A DNA stretch of 64,000 nucleotides from Microbispora sp. NBC_01189. GTDB taxonomy: Bacteria; Actinomycetota; Actinomycetes; Streptosporangiales; Streptosporangiaceae. A program made the position numbers and the translations under genes. Each line of letters starts with the position of its first letter. The first letter of the stretch is position 1. Positions 51,120-60,040 of this stretch are shown in pieces. The notes under the pieces were generated by a model that had not been told where the DNA came from, made no database searches, and saw only the letters and a program-made list of their open reading frames with translations. Location of the stretch: NCBI RefSeq assembly GCF_036010665.1, contig NZ_CP108581.1, positions 5,451,501 to 5,515,500 on the forward strand, read 5' to 3'.

Positions 51120-51788
51120 ATGGCTGAGCACACCACAGACGTCCCCGACGTGTCCGGGCTGACCATCGGCATCCTGGGCGGCACCGGAGACCAGGGCAAG
51201 GGGCTGGCCCGCCGGTTCTCCCTCGCCGGTCACACCGTGCTGATCGGTTCGCGCAGCGCCGGGCGCGCGGAGGAGGCCGCACGGGAGATCGGCGTGCGGG
51301 GGGCCGCGAACGCCGACGTGGCGGCCGAGGCCGACGTCGTGATCGTCGCCGTGCCCTGGGAGGGGCACAGGGCGCTGCTGGAGGCGCTGCGCGAGCCGCT
51401 CTCCGGCAAGATCGTGGTCGACTGCGTCAACCCGCTCGGCTTCGACAAGCAGGGGGCGTACGCCCTGCAGGTGGAGGAGGGGAGCGCGGCCCAGCAGGCG
51501 GCGGCCGTGCTGACCGGCAGCCGCGTGGTCGCGGCGTTCCACCACGTGTCGGCGGTGCTGCTGCTCGACCCCTCGGTGGCGGAGATCGACCTCGACGTGC
51601 TCGTGCTCGGCGACGACAGGGAGGCCACCGACGTCGTGCGGGCGCTCGCCGCCCGCATCCCCGGCGCGCGTGGAATCTACGCGGGACGGCTGCGCAACGC
51701 CCACCAGATCGAGGCGCTGACCGCCAACCTCATCTCGGTCAACCGCCGGTACAAGGCCCACGCCGGCCTCCGGGTCACCGACGTCTAG
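51120..51788 (+). CDS. npdG: NADPH-dependent F420 reductase
   Basis: A 222-residue enzyme transferring hydride between NADPH and coenzyme F420. The N-terminal GILGGTGDQGKGLARRFSLAGH and IGSRSAGRAEEAA bind NADPH (the Arg contacts the 2'-phosphate). VVDCVNPLGFDKQG and AAFHHVSAVLL match family motifs, and the C-terminal YAGRLRNAHQIEALTANLISVN contributes the F420 site. Length is typical. The ATG follows CATGAT (51107-51112) by 7 nt, suggesting a leaderless start. It implies an F420-using actinomycete. Confidence 0.92.
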   Translation: MAEHTTDVPDVSGLTIGILGGTGDQGKGLARRFSLAGHTVLIGSRSAGRAEEAAREIGVRGAANADVAAEADVVIVAVPWEGHRALLEALREPLSGKIVVDCVNPLGFDKQGAYALQVEEGSAAQQAAAVLTGSRVVAAFHHVSAVLLLDPSVAEIDLDVLVLGDDREATDVVRALAARIPGARGIYAGRLRNAHQIEALTANLISVNRRYKAHAGLRVTDV

Positions 51789-51873
51789 CCATCCCGGCGT
51801 CATCTGATCTTCACGGTGGAGACGTGGTCGTTCACTACCTCGGGCGCTGTCGTCGCTCTCTGAAAGGTCTCCA

Positions 51874-52725
51874 GTGCCACGTCACGTCTTCGCCGGTCTG
51901 GCCGTCGCCGCCGCACTCACCCTCACCACCACGGGTACGGTCGCCGCCGCCCCGGCCCGGGGCCCCGTCGTCGTCGCCGACGTCACGCTGCCCGCTCCCG
52001 CGCTGAAGCGGGTGCAGCCGTCCATCGCCGACGACCGCGGCGCGCGGCACGGCCGCGATCAAGCAGTACATCCCGATCGTCGGCACCTCGGGCAGGCCGG
52101 TGACCGGCCTGTCGAACCAGGCGGGGCACGACGAGACGCCGTACACCTGGGACGGCCGCACGGTCCTGCCGTTCAGCCCGAGCGGTCTGGACGTCGAGGA
52201 CCTGGTGCGCACCCGTGACGGCGACTTCTGGCTGGTCGACGAGTACGGCCCGTCGCTGGTGCGGGTGTCGGGTAATGGGCGGGTGCTGGAGCGCCACGTT
52301 CCGGCTGGGCTCGGGCTGACGGGCGCGGACTATCCGGTGAAGGAGACGCTGCCCGCGATCCTGGCGAGCCGCCAGCAGAACCGCGGCTTCGAGGGCCTCG
52401 CGATCTCGTCCGACCAGCGCACGCTCTACCTGGCCGTGCAGAGCCCGCTGGCCAACCCCGACAAGAAGGCCGCCAAGAAGTCGCGGACCGGGCGCATCCT
52501 CACCTTCGACCTGCGCCGCCGGAAGGTGACCGGGGAGTATCCGTACCGGTTCTGACCCGAAGACCAGCCCGTCGCTGGAGGAGGGGACGGGCGCCGGCCT
52601 CGGGCTGCCCGCCAAAACGACTTCGGCCTCGGCGACTTCGGCCCCGACGGCAGGCTGGTGGACAGCGGCGTGCCGAACCGCCTCGTCGTCGTCCGGCTCC
52701 CTCGCCCGCTGGAGGCGCCCGCCCG
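51874..52725 (+). pseudogene. Esterase-like phytase family protein, decayed
   Basis: Three collinear fragments of one secreted family can be read. Fragment 1, from GTG 51874 to about 52045, is a signal peptide and mature start (VVVADVTLPAPALKRV). Fragment 2, frame-shifted, from about 52048 to a stop at 52555, holds AIKQYIPIVGTSGRPVTGL, DFWLVDEYGPSLVRV and GFEGLAISSDQRTLYLAVQ. Fragment 3, about 52614-52720, holds DFGLGDFGPDGRLVDSG and RLVVVRLPRPLEAP. Large internal parts, including the segment between fragments 1 and 2, are missing. Deletions plus frameshifts show a dead gene, truncated at the 3' end against the convergent hydrolase. Confidence 0.8.
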
Positions 52726-53406
52726 TCACACGGCGGTGGCGACGAGCCAATCGGCCACCGCCTCGGGGGCGACGAGCTGGTGCAGGTGCTCGCCGGGGAT
52801 GCGCGCGACCGGCCAGCCGCGCTCACCGGCCTTCCCGGCCAGGGCGGCGTACGCGTCCCCGAACCACAGGTAGCCGCTCCTGACGTGGTCCCAGCGGGCG
52901 GGCACGGGGATCTCCTCCTGGTAGTACGCGAGCGGCAGGCGCGGCTGCTCGGCCACGACCACCTGGCGCGTCACGGGGTCGGGCAGGAGGGCGGCGACGT
53001 CCTCCTCGGGCCACCAGTCGGTCCACCGCGGCAGGACGCCCGCATCGTCGGCGAGGGAGCGCAGGAAGCCGAGGTGCTCCGGCTCCGCCGTACGGCACGC
53101 GCCGTCGCGCGGCGGCAGGGCGGCGTCCACGAACAGGCACGCGGCGACCTGCCCGGCGAGCGCCTGGGCGATCAGCGGCACGAACAGCCCGGCGTTGCTG
53201 TGCGCCACGACCGCCAGCGGCCCGCGCGGCGCGCTCGCCGTCACCTGCCGCACCAGGCCCGGCCAGTACGGCGGCGGGCCGGCCGTCACGTCGGTCAGCG
53301 GCGGCACGACCGCGAGGTGGCCGCGCGCCCGGAGGGCCTCGGCGACCGGCGCCCAGGTCGAGGGACCGACGGAGGGGCTGTGCACGAGGAGAAAGCTGAG
53401 ATCCAT
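52726..53406 (-). CDS. Alpha/beta hydrolase
   Basis: A 226-residue soluble hydrolase. FLLVHSPSVGPSTWAPVAEAL is the oxyanion loop, and AVVAHSNAGLFVPLIA is the nucleophile elbow (AHSNAG, a variant of GxSxG). LFVDAALPPRDG follows, and a C-terminal IPGEHLHQLVAPEAVADWL provides the catalytic His. A cap region of about 70 residues lies between. Substrate is unknown. The pseudogene converges on its 3' end directly. Confidence 0.82.
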   Translation of the reverse strand: MDLSFLLVHSPSVGPSTWAPVAEALRARGHLAVVPPLTDVTAGPPPYWPGLVRQVTASAPRGPLAVVAHSNAGLFVPLIAQALAGQVAACLFVDAALPPRDGACRTAEPEHLGFLRSLADDAGVLPRWTDWWPEEDVAALLPDPVTRQVVVAEQPRLPLAYYQEEIPVPARWDHVRSGYLWFGDAYAALAGKAGERGWPVARIPGEHLHQLVAPEAVADWLVATAV

Positions 53407-53538
53407 TCCCTCATCCTCGCCGTGGGCGGCGGCGACGGGATCGGTGTCCGCTCGCCGCGTAACCGGCCGGCTTCTCCAGCAGCGGCGGCAGCTTTCCTGA
53501 CCTCCAGGGGATTGTGCTCCACCACGCCGCGAAGCTGC

Positions 53539-53685
53539 TCAGCCGTACGGAGGGTCACCGCAGTGGACAGGCCGGGCTCCCTCGTGGAGCCCGCGCTCGA
53601 TGGCGTCGGCGATCGGCTCGGTGTTACCGCCCGCTGTGAACAGGGCGTTTTCGATCACATGTGTCCGCGGCCCCTTCCCCGTCAT
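53539..53685 (-). CDS. Small ORF translationally coupled to the HNH gene, probably frameshifted
   Basis: A 48-codon frame starting ATG at 53685, overlapping the HNH gene stop by 4 bp (ATGA). It reads RTHVIENALFTAGGNTEPIAD and AIERGLHEGARPV, then HCGDPPYG and a stop. In another frame the sequence continues sensibly from VTLRTAEQLRGVVEHNPLEV (GTG 53558). Removing about 10 bp near 53557-53567 would join GARP to VTLRTAEQ. An intact ancestor of about 75-80 residues, disrupted by a small insertion, is therefore likely. The family is not recognised. Confidence 0.5.
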   Translation of the reverse strand: MTGKGPRTHVIENALFTAGGNTEPIADAIERGLHEGARPVHCGDPPYG

Positions 53686-56030
53686 GTCCTCACCCGCCGT
53701 GTGGTGCGGGGGTTGCGGTAGGCGAAGGCCCAGCGGTCGTCGCCGACCTTTCGGCGGGTGTATCGGGTGGGGTGGCGGTAGCGGTCGCGGTTGTGGAACT
53801 GGCACGCCGGCCCCAGCAGGTTGAGGTCGGTCAGCCCGCCGCTGCACCAGTTGTCGCAATGATCGATCTGGCACATGGTGGCGGGCAGGGGGCAGCCGTC
53901 GACCCAGCAGGTGGCGTACCGGGCGAAGACGGCCCGGCGCTGGGCGGGGGTGGCGAGGCGGACTTTGCGGCCCATGTCGAGGACCTGCCCGGCGGCGTTC
54001 ATGACGATCCTCACCAGGGTGCTGGTGCGGGCCAGCCGGTGCACGCTGACAACGGGCAGCAGGTGCCCGGTCGCCAGGATCAGCCCCGGCAACCCCCGCA
54101 ACCACACCCCCCGTGGCACATTGCCCCCCAACCCCGGCCAGACCTCACCTCCCGACCGGGCATTGCCTCCCGCCCCCGGCCAGGTGCTGCCTCCCGCCCA
54201 CGGCGGAGCGTCGGGGCCGGCCTCCGGCGGGCTGTCGCCCTCCCCATCCGGCGGGGCGTTGCGTTCCGCTCCCGGCCAGGCATCGGCTCCCGCCCCCGGC
54301 ATCCCGCGCACCTCACCCGGAGTGAAGGCATGCCGGTAGTCCCCCGCTCTGCAATCGCCGACAGGGCAATCCCCGCCAGGGCAGCCGGGAGCAGGACAGC
54401 CCCCAGGACAGTTCTTCGCGGGGCGATCCTCGGCTTGGGTGTCAGGAGTGTCGCCGTGCTCGGGTGGGGGATCAGGGGCATGGGCCTGCCGCGAAGGTGT
54501 GCACTGCGAACTCCCCGCCCGATGTCTCTGCATTTCTGCCTGGTCGGCATGGCCCTCCCGGGCGTCACCGAAATCGCCGAGGTTGCCGCGGTCGGCACGC
54601 TCGTCGCCGTGGGCCGAGTCGAAGTGCGGCCAGCCGGCGGCCGGGCCGCCCGTGGTCGAGTGCTCGGGCACGTCGCTCCCGCAGCGCCCACCGTCGCGTA
54701 CCGGTGCATCACCGGCGCGGTCCTCGCTGCCGGGAGCGGTCGCGGAGTGCCCGAGGTCCGGGTGCTCGCCATCAAGGACTGGCGTGTCGCTGGTGAAGCG
54801 CTCGCTGCCCAGGCCGTCCACGGGGTGCCCGGGATCGGAGTGCTCGCTGTCGGCGTCCGACGGGACAAAGCCGGGGCCGTTGGCCGCAGGGGCGGAGGAG
54901 TCGGAGCTGATGTCAGGCTCCTTGCTTGAGGAGTCCGGGGCCGGAGTGGGGTCGTCACCCGGGTCGGTGCCTGACGGGTTGGTGCCTGCAGGGTCGCTGG
55001 TGGCGTGGTCGGCTGGGGGGTCGTCGGGGAGGGATTCGGCGTTGACCAGCACCAGGAGCTCGGTCACGATCTTGTTCTCCAGGAACGCGATCAACGCGTC
55101 CGCGTTCCGCACACTCAGCGTCCGGTCGTCACCCTCGGCCTTGGGCTTGGCGTAGACGTCCAGCAGGTGCTGCAACCGCGCGGCGGCCTCGACCGGCAGG
55201 TAGAACTCCCCCTCCACACCGCCGCTCCTACGCCGCCGCACCCGGAAGAACCGGCGGTCGAAGTCGGCCTGCTCGTCCTTCTCGTGGCCGTCGGGGTCCA
55301 GCACCGCGCGCAGATATCGCCCCGCCTTGGCCACCTCTGCCGCGCCCGCCGATCTCGCCAGCTCCAGCAGGATCCCCTCGGCGGTGGTGGCCTGGTCGTC
55401 GGTCAGACCGGAGGTGGCGGTGCAGATCGCCTCCACGATCCCCTCGGCCAGGCCACCCTCCGCGAACAGGCGGCGCACGTCCTGCAGGCGGACCAGCTCC
55501 ATGCTCACCGTCAACAGGCGACTGGCACCGGGAATGGTCATCCCCCCGGCGGAACGCAGCCACGACTTGGTGGAGGCATGCCCGTGGTTCTTGGCCTCTC
55601 CGGCCCGGTGAACCCGGCCGACCCGGGCGGCCAGCGCCGAAGTGATACGGTCGCGAACCGACAGCAACTCCTCGGCCTCGGCCAGGCACACTTCAACCGC
55701 CTCAGGAACCGGCACGAGAGCCACCGCCCGGGCCGCCTCGGCAACAGCCGCCACCGCCACCCACGACGACGACCCCGCACCACAAGCACCGCCAGAAGCA
55801 GCACCCGCAGCGCCACAGGGGACGTCGCCGGACGCACCACCGGCATCCCGATCCCGATCCCGGCCCGCATCGCTCCGATCAGTGCCGGACGCCTCGGTGG
55901 GTGCACCGCCAGAAGCGCGGTGGGGAGTGCCACCAGGGGCGCTTTGGGCCGGCGGGCCGTCGATGATCCTGGCCCACCAAGGATCAGCCGGAGGGCGCGG
56001 CGATGGCACGTCGAACGTCGGAGACTCCAT
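53682..56030 (-). CDS. DUF222/HNH endonuclease domain protein (13E12 repeat-family type)
   Basis: A 782-residue protein. Residues about 95-340 form the DUF222 helical domain (AALAARVGRVHRAGEAKNHGHASTKSWLR, split by a turn; LLTVSMELVRLQDVRRLFAEGGLAEGIVEAI). The C-terminal HNH nuclease is CWVDGCPLPATMCQIDHCDNW, here followed by SGGLTDLNLLGPACQFHN. An unusually long low-complexity insertion (about 355-640, rich in Asp, Pro, Gly, Ser, with His-Asp patches) separates the two. Such proteins are multicopy in actinobacteria and relate to mycobacterial REP13E12 elements; activity is unproven. The ATG has AGGAGAGG. Confidence 0.88.
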   Translation of the reverse strand: MESPTFDVPSPRPPADPWWARIIDGPPAQSAPGGTPHRASGGAPTEASGTDRSDAGRDRDRDAGGASGDVPCGAAGAASGGACGAGSSSWVAVAAVAEAARAVALVPVPEAVEVCLAEAEELLSVRDRITSALAARVGRVHRAGEAKNHGHASTKSWLRSAGGMTIPGASRLLTVSMELVRLQDVRRLFAEGGLAEGIVEAICTATSGLTDDQATTAEGILLELARSAGAAEVAKAGRYLRAVLDPDGHEKDEQADFDRRFFRVRRRRSGGVEGEFYLPVEAAARLQHLLDVYAKPKAEGDDRTLSVRNADALIAFLENKIVTELLVLVNAESLPDDPPADHATSDPAGTNPSGTDPGDDPTPAPDSSSKEPDISSDSSAPAANGPGFVPSDADSEHSDPGHPVDGLGSERFTSDTPVLDGEHPDLGHSATAPGSEDRAGDAPVRDGGRCGSDVPEHSTTGGPAAGWPHFDSAHGDERADRGNLGDFGDAREGHADQAEMQRHRAGSSQCTPSRQAHAPDPPPEHGDTPDTQAEDRPAKNCPGGCPAPGCPGGDCPVGDCRAGDYRHAFTPGEVRGMPGAGADAWPGAERNAPPDGEGDSPPEAGPDAPPWAGGSTWPGAGGNARSGGEVWPGLGGNVPRGVWLRGLPGLILATGHLLPVVSVHRLARTSTLVRIVMNAAGQVLDMGRKVRLATPAQRRAVFARYATCWVDGCPLPATMCQIDHCDNWCSGGLTDLNLLGPACQFHNRDRYRHPTRYTRRKVGDDRWAFAYRNPRTTRRVRT

Positions 56031-56377
56031 GCGCCTCTCCTCTCATCGCTCCTGCGATTCGAACTCTTGCCCTAATCTTTTCATCACTCTCTGTATAGAA
56101 CAAGCCGCCGTGACAATTACCTGGAGTCACAACAAGTGGAGGCGCAGGTCCCTCCAGGCGGTCTCTCCCAACCACGGCGCGTCCGGCTGAGAGCGACGTT
56201 CACCGGTGCGGGGCGTACATGATGACCACCGCTCCGACCAGGCACCCCGCCGCACCGGCGGGGTTCCCGTGCGCCTCGACCCGGCTGCGGATGCCGGTGA
56301 GCCCGTCGGAGCCGTGCCGTTCGTCCGCCGGCGGGCCAAACTGACAAGAGCGGCTTTTGTGGGTCATTCTGGACGAC
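56031..56377. other. Divergent intergenic region between HNH and PLP-enzyme genes
   Basis: About 347 bp with no supported gene. The part near the HNH gene (56060-56110) is AT-rich, with minus-strand TTGTCA and TATACA as a possible but oddly spaced (13 bp) promoter. The promoter of the PLP enzyme is at the other end. Confidence 0.5.
56341..56370 (+). promoter_or_regulatory. Promoter of the trans-sulfuration enzyme gene
   Basis: CTGACA (56341-56346) and CATTCT (56365-56370) with 18-bp spacing place the start point at or near the ATG at 56378, so the mRNA is probably leaderless. Confidence 0.5.
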
Positions 56378-57556
56378 ATGAGCTCCCTGCGTCCGGAAAC
56401 GCGTGTCGTCCACCTGCCCCGGCCCGTGCCCGAGGGCAGCAGCCCGATCTCCATGCCCATCTACCAGACCTCGGGGTTCGTCTTCGACGACCCGGCCGTC
56501 TTCGCCGACGGCATGGGGCGGCCCGACGGGGCGTACGTCTACGGCAGGCTCTCCAACCCCACCGTGCGGGCCCTGGAGGAGGCGGTCGCCGGCCTGGAAG
56601 GCGGCGTGGCCGCCGTGGCCACCGGCTCCGGCATGGGCGCGATCAACGCCGTGCTGCTCGGGCTGCTGAAGTCGGGCGACCACGTGATCGCCCAGTCGGC
56701 GCTCTACGGGGCTACCGCCCAGACGCTGGCCGACCTCGCGCGGCGCTTCGGCGTCGAGGTGACCTACGTGCCGCAGGACGACCCCGCCGCCGTGCGCGCC
56801 GCCGTGCGGCCCACGACGCGGCTGCTGTACCTGGAGACCATCGCCAACCCGATGACGCAGGTGGCCGACCTGCCGGGGATGTGCGCGGCGGCGCGCGAGG
56901 CCGGGATCCTGACCGTCGTCGACAACACCTTCGCCTCGCCGATCCTGTGCCGTCCAATCGAGCACGGCGCGGACGTCGTCGTGCACTCCGTCACGAAGTA
57001 CCTCTCCGGGCACACCGACGTCGTCGGCGGGATCGCCGTCTTCGCCGACGACGACCTGTACCGCGGAGTGTGGTCGTATGCCGTGGAACTCGGTGCGACG
57101 GCCGATCCGTTCGCCGCGTGGCTGACCCTGCGCGGGATCCAGACGCTGCCGCTGCGCATGGAGCGGCACTGCGCCAACGCCCGCCTGCTCGCGACGCGGC
57201 TCACGGGCCACCCAGCCGTGGCCGCGGTCCACTGGCCGGGCCTGCCGTCGCATCCGTCGTACGAACTCGCGGCCAAGCTGCTGCCCGACTTCGGCGGGGT
57301 GTTCTCCTTCGATCTCGCCGGAGGACGCGCCGCCGGCGAGGCGTTCATGCGGGGCGTACGGCTCGCGCTGCTCGCGCCGTCGCTCGGCGGCGTCGAGACG
57401 CTGATCCTCCACCCGGCCACCACCTCGCACCGCACCGTGGACGCCGCGGGCCTGGCCGCGGCCGGGATCGGCGAGGGGACGGTGCGGGTGGCCGCCGGCA
57501 TCGAGCACCCGGAGGACCTGTGGGCCGACTTCGCCCAGGCGCTCGACGCCCTGTGA
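56378..57556 (+). CDS. Trans-sulfuration family PLP enzyme (cystathionine gamma-synthase/lyase type)
   Basis: A 392-residue PLP enzyme of the Cys/Met metabolism family. Signatures are ISMPIYQTSGFVFDD, YVYGRLSNPTVRALEEAVAGLEG, the PLP phosphate-binding GSGMGAINAVLL, YGATAQTLADL, the Asp pair in VVDNTFASPI and the Schiff-base lysine in VVHSVTKYLSGHTDVVGG. Specificity among cystathionine gamma-lyase, gamma-synthase and methionine gamma-lyase cannot be settled by reading. Start ATG 56378 (MSSLRPETR) fits the family N terminus and the promoter position. It is separated from the convergent panB by a perfect terminator hairpin. Confidence 0.9.
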   Translation: MSSLRPETRVVHLPRPVPEGSSPISMPIYQTSGFVFDDPAVFADGMGRPDGAYVYGRLSNPTVRALEEAVAGLEGGVAAVATGSGMGAINAVLLGLLKSGDHVIAQSALYGATAQTLADLARRFGVEVTYVPQDDPAAVRAAVRPTTRLLYLETIANPMTQVADLPGMCAAAREAGILTVVDNTFASPILCRPIEHGADVVVHSVTKYLSGHTDVVGGIAVFADDDLYRGVWSYAVELGATADPFAAWLTLRGIQTLPLRMERHCANARLLATRLTGHPAVAAVHWPGLPSHPSYELAAKLLPDFGGVFSFDLAGGRAAGEAFMRGVRLALLAPSLGGVETLILHPATTSHRTVDAAGLAAAGIGEGTVRVAAGIEHPEDLWADFAQALDAL

Positions 57557-57574
57557 CCGGCTCGTGACACGGGT

Positions 57575-57602
57575 CCCGAGCCGCCTCGCGAGGCGGCTCG
57601 GG
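57575..57602. terminator. Perfect 28-bp palindromic bidirectional terminator
   Basis: CCCGAGCCGCCTCG is followed directly by its exact complement CGAGGCGGCTCGGG, giving a 28-bp palindrome between the convergent PLP-enzyme and panB genes. A few bases at the tip must form the loop. Confidence 0.8.
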
Positions 57603-57607
57603 AGGGA

Positions 57608-58453
57608 TTACCGGTAGCTGTGCTCCGGCGTGGGGAACACGCCGGAGACGACCTCGTCGGCGTAGGCCCGCACGGCGCGGTCCATCTCGCCCGCGAGGTC
57701 GAAGTACTTCTTCACGAACTTGGCCGGCTGGGGGGTGAGGCCCATCAGATCCTGCCAGACGAGCACTTGGGCGTCGGTGCAGGGCCCGGCGCCGATGCCG
57801 ACCGTGGGGATGCTCAGCGAGGTGGTGACCCGCGCGGCGAGGTCGCTCGGCACGCACTCCAGCACGACGGCGAAGGCGCCCGCGTGCTCCAGCGCCTTGG
57901 CGTCGGCCATCAGTTCGTCGCCCGCCTGGCCGCGGCCCTGCACCCGGTAGCCGCCGAAGGCGTTGACCGACTGCGGGGTCAGGCCGAGGTGGGCCATGAC
58001 CGGGATGCCGGCCGACACGAGCATCTCCACCTGCGGGAGCACGCGGTGGCCGCCCTCCAGCTTGACGGCGTGCGCGCCCGCCTCCTTCATGAAGCGGGCG
58101 GCGGTCTCCAGCGCCTGCTGCGGCGAGGCCTGGTAGGAGCCGAACGGAAGGTCGGCCACGACCATCGCGCGTGACGAGCCGCGCACCACGGCGGCCGTGA
58201 GGGGGATCAGGTCGTCGACGGTGACCGGCAGCGTCGAGTCGTAGCCGTACACCACCATCGCGGCCGAGTCGCCGACGAGCAGCACCGGAATCCCGGCCTC
58301 GTCGAACACCTTCGCGGTCATGGCGTCGTACGCCGTGACCATCGGCCACCTCTCGTGCCGCTCCCTGGCGGCCGCGATGTCGCGGACGGTGATCCTGCGA
58401 CCCGCGGCGCCGCCGTACAGGGCGGGTGTGGACACAGCTGTAACAGAGGACAT
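57608..58453 (-). CDS. panB: 3-methyl-2-oxobutanoate hydroxymethyltransferase
   Basis: A 281-residue enzyme adding a hydroxymethyl group from methylene-tetrahydrofolate to alpha-ketoisovalerate, the first committed step of pantothenate synthesis. Motifs are [65 protein letters not shown] and [19 protein letters not shown], in family order. ATG 58453 has GGAGG at ideal spacing. Other pan genes are not in the window. Confidence 0.95.
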   Translation of the reverse strand: MSSVTAVSTPALYGGAAGRRITVRDIAAARERHERWPMVTAYDAMTAKVFDEAGIPVLLVGDSAAMVVYGYDSTLPVTVDDLIPLTAAVVRGSSRAMVVADLPFGSYQASPQQALETAARFMKEAGAHAVKLEGGHRVLPQVEMLVSAGIPVMAHLGLTPQSVNAFGGYRVQGRGQAGDELMADAKALEHAGAFAVVLECVPSDLAARVTTSLSIPTVGIGAGPCTDAQVLVWQDLMGLTPQPAKFVKKYFDLAGEMDRAVRAYADEVVSGVFPTPEHSYR

Positions 58454-58641
58454 GGCTACCTCCAGGCCTCGTGGCGCCCCTGTGGCGTCCCCGGACAGTC
58501 CGATCATTGCATGCCGACATGGCATGGAACACCCCGGATCGGCGGCCTAGTCCAGGGGTGAGACGGGTGGGACGCATGGGGCCCCGGCGGCGAAGTTATC
58601 GGACCCACCAGGCACAATGCCTCCGGAGGTAAGGAACCACA

Positions 58642-59910
58642 ATGGCTTTTGATCGTTACCGGCGGGTGCTCGCCCTGCCGGGCGTGCGGACACTGCTGCT
58701 GGTCGGCATGATCGCGAGAATCCCCCTGACCGGCACGGGGATGACCCTGACCCTGCACGTGGTGAACCACCAGAAGCTGGGGTTCCTCCAGGCCGGCCTC
58801 GTCGGCGCGGCGTCCATGGCGGGGGCCGCGGTCGGCTCGCCGATCGTCGGAAGGTTCGTGGACCGGCGCGGGCTGCGGCCGGTGATGGTCGTCACGACGG
58901 CGGTGCAGCTGTGCCTGTGGTGCGCCGCGCCGGCGATGCCGTACGCCGTGCTGCTGCCGGGCGCGCTCATCGGCGGGCTGTTCAGCCAGCCCGTGTTCGG
59001 GGCGGTGCGGCAGTGCATCGCCGCGATGGTGCCCCGGGAGAACCACCAGACCGGCTTCGCCCTCGACTCGATGGGCGTGGAGCTGTCGTACATGGTCGGG
59101 CCCGCGCTCGCGGTCATGTGCGTGACGGCGTTCGGCAGCACGCCGACGATGTACGGCCTGGCGGCCGGGCTCGTCGGCGCGGGAGTGGCGTTCTACCTGC
59201 TCAACCCGCCCACGCGCTCCGCCGAGGAGGCCGCGGGGCACGAGGGGGCCGTCCCCCGGCGGCAGTGGCTGCGGCCCGCGTTGTTCGCCCTGTTCGGGAT
59301 GGTGACGGGGCTGACCTTCGTGCTCACGACGACCGAGCTGGCCGTCGTCGCGATGCTGAAGGCCGGTGACGCGACCGCCTGGACCGGGCTGGTCGTCGCG
59401 CTGTGGTGCGCGTACTCGCTGATCGGCGGCTTCGTGTACGGCGGGCTGCCGCGGGGGCTGTCGCCCGTGCTGCTCGCGGGCGGCCTGTGCGCGCTGACCG
59501 TGCCCGTCGGGCTGGTCGGCGGCGGCTGGTGGTGGCTCTGCCTGGCGCTGGTGCCGTCCGGGTTGCTGTGCGCGCCGGCGCTGTCGTCCACGGTGGACGC
59601 GGTGAACCGGCGCGTCCCGGCGGCGGCCAGGGGAGAGGCGATGGGCCTCCACGGCGCTTCGCTGACGATCGGCGGGGCCCTGGCCGGGCCGATCGCCGGC
59701 GGGATCCTCGACGCCCACGGCCCCGCCTGGGCCTTCGCCGTGTCCGGAGCGGCCGGGCTCGTGCCGGCCGTGATCGCCGCGCTCGTCTGGCGCAGGGCGC
59801 CGGCCGCCGTCCCCGGCGCGGCCGTTCCGGTCCTGGCGGTTTCGGACGCCACCGTTTCGGACGCCACCGTTTCGGACGCGGCCTCCCTGCGCGCGTCCGC
59901 CGGGGAATAG
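58642..59910 (+). CDS. MFS transporter
   Basis: A 422-residue major facilitator with twelve probable helices. The motif-A-like loop between helices 2 and 3 is [15 protein letters not shown]. Central loop residues about 190-210 are charged ([14 protein letters not shown]). AAG GAA precedes the ATG, part of a purine-rich leader. The tail carries a Val-Ser-Asp-Ala-Thr triplication. Substrate is unknown. It is divergent from panB with no evidence of joint function. Confidence 0.88.
   Translation: MAFDRYRRVLALPGVRTLLLVGMIARIPLTGTGMTLTLHVVNHQKLGFLQAGLVGAASMAGAAVGSPIVGRFVDRRGLRPVMVVTTAVQLCLWCAAPAMPYAVLLPGALIGGLFSQPVFGAVRQCIAAMVPRENHQTGFALDSMGVELSYMVGPALAVMCVTAFGSTPTMYGLAAGLVGAGVAFYLLNPPTRSAEEAAGHEGAVPRRQWLRPALFALFGMVTGLTFVLTTTELAVVAMLKAGDATAWTGLVVALWCAYSLIGGFVYGGLPRGLSPVLLAGGLCALTVPVGLVGGGWWWLCLALVPSGLLCAPALSSTVDAVNRRVPAAARGEAMGLHGASLTIGGALAGPIAGGILDAHGPAWAFAVSGAAGLVPAVIAALVWRRAPAAVPGAAVPVLAVSDATVSDATVSDAASLRASAGE
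59836..59881. repeat. 15-bp tandem triplication in the MFS C-terminal tail
   Basis: Three near-identical GTTTCGGACGCCACC units encode [14 protein letters not shown] at the extreme C terminus. Being cytoplasmic tail, length changes are probably tolerated. Confidence 0.7.
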
Positions 59911-59965
59911 AACCCGCTCCCGGGCGCTTGGTACGGAGGCATCGGGCGATTATGAAACGGTGCCG

Positions 59966-60004
59966 TTGCGTATCGGAACCGCCTGGCGCTACGCTGGCGT
60001 AGCG
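59966..60004 (+). promoter_or_regulatory. Promoter and TetR-type operator of the multidrug transporter operon
   Basis: TTGCGT (59966-59971), 18 bp, TACGCT (59990-59995) form a promoter. A perfect inverted repeat, CGCTACGC TG GCGTAGCG (59987-60004), covers the -10. Further GCGTA half-sites follow at about 60014 and 60028. The tetR gene ends the downstream operon, so autoregulation together with the transporter is likely. Confidence 0.6.
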
Positions 60005-60040
60005 AAACTCAAGCGTATCGAAATCATGCGTACCGCAATC

